Source of the DNA: an uncultured Erysipelotrichaceae bacterium
GTDB taxonomy: Bacteria; Bacillota_I; Bacilli_A; RF39; UBA660
Length of the DNA stretch: 52,400 nucleotides
Direction: 5' to 3'
Assembly (NCBI GenBank): GCA_902795975.1
Contig: CADBNE010000064.1
Span: 1 to 52,400 of the forward strand
Of the stretch, positions 52,397 through 52,400 are shown one piece after another; within the stretch, counting starts at the first letter, position 1, and each line of letters begins with the position of its first letter. The notes under the pieces are model-generated. The model was not told the origin of the DNA. It was given only the letters and a program-made list of their open reading frames with translations, and did not search any database. The position numbers were made by a program, and so were the translations under genes.

Positions 52397-52400
52397 CAAT

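Noticed and set aside
1..52400. UGA read as tryptophan, as in Mycoplasma
   Set aside because: Several genes end at TGA in overlapping operon junctions (28649, 15473, 29791), and Trp is encoded by TGG throughout, so the standard stop code applies.
1..52400. CRISPR array, insertion sequences, integrated phage or plasmid genes
   Set aside because: No spaced short repeats, transposase, integrase or terminal inverted repeats were seen; the gene content is chromosomal and mostly housekeeping, regulatory and transport.

Overview
The window is very AT-rich (clearly under 30% G+C by eye). Genes are tightly packed, mostly on the + strand, with Gram-positive ribosome binding sites (GGAGG-type), short hairpin-plus-U-tract terminators, a T-box leader, a manganese-type riboswitch, lipoproteins with lipoboxes and OmpR-type two-component systems. 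TGA is used as a stop and Trp is TGG, so the code is not the Mycoplasma one. This points to a low-GC Firmicute or Mycoplasmatota-like commensal (an uncultured Bacilli/RF39/Erysipelotrichia-type genome). That placement is inference; no marker here fixes the species.

Layout. 1-5256: the 3' part of a secreted two-repeat protein, a short gene relic, topA, an aquaporin with a long cationic tail, and a ZIP metal transporter. 5257-7985: a two-component system (response regulator 5632, kinase 6281) flanked on both sides by TTCAYA-N5-TTCACA direct repeats, each repeat set leading into a short terminated transcript, plus a candidate minus-strand small RNA. A yybP-ykoY-type leader then precedes a CaCA cation exchanger. 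8982-18000: zinc-ribbon proteins, a CPBP protease, Maf, a divergent TetR / ABC-FtsX pair with an operator-like palindrome, then a CDF exporter and a COG0523 metal GTPase. ZIP, CaCA, CDF and COG0523 give the first 18 kb a metal-homeostasis flavour.

18006-28017: a second two-component system followed by two paralogous lipoproteins, an M32 carboxypeptidase, two paralogous zinc-ribbon proteins, a small anchored secreted protein, pyrH and small hypothetical genes. 28128-32398 is a tight, partly overlapping four-gene operon: a hexapeptide acetyltransferase apparently starting at AUU, a CapA-like protein, a fusion of a PP-loop ATPase domain and a P-loop kinase domain, and an EamA transporter. I could not match it to a known pathway, and it is the best candidate here for an undescribed biosynthetic or surface-modification system.

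32425-45802: a HerA-like ATPase, a DUF3419 protein and an ankyrin-like membrane protein. Next comes a Nudix-winged-helix (NrtR-like) regulator with two matching GTGTAT-N4-ATACAC operators, one inside its own promoter and one before a phosphatase plus AAA_28-CYTH gene pair. Then polA, an independent short RNA unit, a serine T-box with DUF1653 and serS, and a Ski2-like helicase. 45929-52400: an HtrA protease, DUF523, a possibly serpin-like lipoprotein with a palindrome over its promoter, a transglutaminase-like protein and its partner, a tandem helix-turn-helix-like repeat protein, and tRNA-Arg(UCU).

No insertion sequence, prophage, CRISPR array or rRNA was seen.
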